Assembly (NCBI RefSeq): GCF_949628265.1
Contig: NC_088789.1
Coordinates: 10,284,886-10,348,885, forward strand
Origin: Cloeon dipterum
Lineage: Eukaryota > Arthropoda > Insecta > Ephemeroptera > Baetidae
Direction: 5' to 3'
DNA: 64,000 bases
The notes beneath the pieces were generated by a model. It saw only the letters and a program-made list of their open reading frames with translations. It ran no database searches and was not told where the DNA came from. The translations under genes and the position numbers were made by a program. Numbering within the stretch: position 1 is the first letter of the stretch; every line of letters starts with the position of its first letter. Below, piece after piece: positions 63,633-64,000 of this stretch.

Positions 63633-64000
63633 AACCGCGAAAATTGTGGTTTCTTTAAATAAAAATGAGCAAATGCTTGAACGCTATTTATTGACCACAC
63701 TTCTACTTAGGCAACAGTTGATTAGTATAATATATTATAATGCGTAAGCTCCATTGACCTGTAAATGTGTATAATGCTGACACGGTAATTAATTTATGCA
63801 GCAAAAGTCACTGCTGTCTAACGAACATTACATAAAATAGTACTGATACCACAGATTTATGATATGAGAGGCAGAAAATGCAAAACAGAGATCTCATTTG
63901 AGCGTCGATCATTTATCTCTTTAGTAAATGGACAAAAAATACTTAGAAAAATACAAAAATAAGTCAACACGCAATCCTGCCATTGTATGGATTGGAGCAG
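63633..64000. other. Right end of the window
   Basis: AT-rich sequence beyond the mRpL16 polyadenylation signal; I see no gene in it. Confidence 0.5.

Overview
The window is nuclear DNA of an animal, most likely an insect. Every gene is split by spliceosomal introns, there are kilobase introns and many dinucleotide microsatellites, and the proteins read as ordinary metazoan orthologues. The V-ATPase subunit E and paxillin LIM region look arthropod-like. No bacterial, plasmid, phage or CRISPR features were seen. Exon boundaries were deduced by hand from splice signals, reading phase and family resemblance. All five main models close with a total coding length divisible by three.

Layout. (1) Positions 449-23543, plus strand: a Fe65/APBB adaptor gene with one WW and two PTB domains, 11 coding exons, and introns of 5.1 and 13.3 kb near the 5' end. 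(2) 28686-55696, minus strand and convergent with Fe65: paxillin, with five LD motifs and four LIM domains. A 13-nt coding first exon lies 14.8 kb upstream of the next exon. A second possible first exon lies at 53599-53683, and an alternative last exon at 30704-30796 would give a form ending inside LIM3. A small unidentified reading frame (46158-46439, minus) sits in the large first intron. (3) 56550-58796, minus: PPIL2, a U-box plus cyclophilin protein. (4) 59420-60447, plus, divergent from PPIL2 across about 620 bp: V-ATPase subunit E (Vha26), with two GC-AG introns. (5) 62225-63550, plus: mitochondrial ribosomal protein L16.

Fe65 and paxillin are both cytoplasmic scaffolds working near membrane receptors and the actin cytoskeleton. 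PPIL2, Vha26 and mRpL16 are compact housekeeping genes. I see no shared pathway; this is ordinary linkage.

The most interesting items are: an APP-like YENPNY motif encoded inside Fe65 itself; an arginine in place of the second WW tryptophan; an open, spliced, acidic reading frame beyond the Fe65 UGA stop; alternative ends of paxillin; and three long imperfect foldbacks of 114-119 bp (37546-37659, 61481-61596, 62355-62473) that could be small-RNA hairpins or MITE-like elements. The large introns otherwise hold AT-rich unique sequence, microsatellites and no gene that I can defend.
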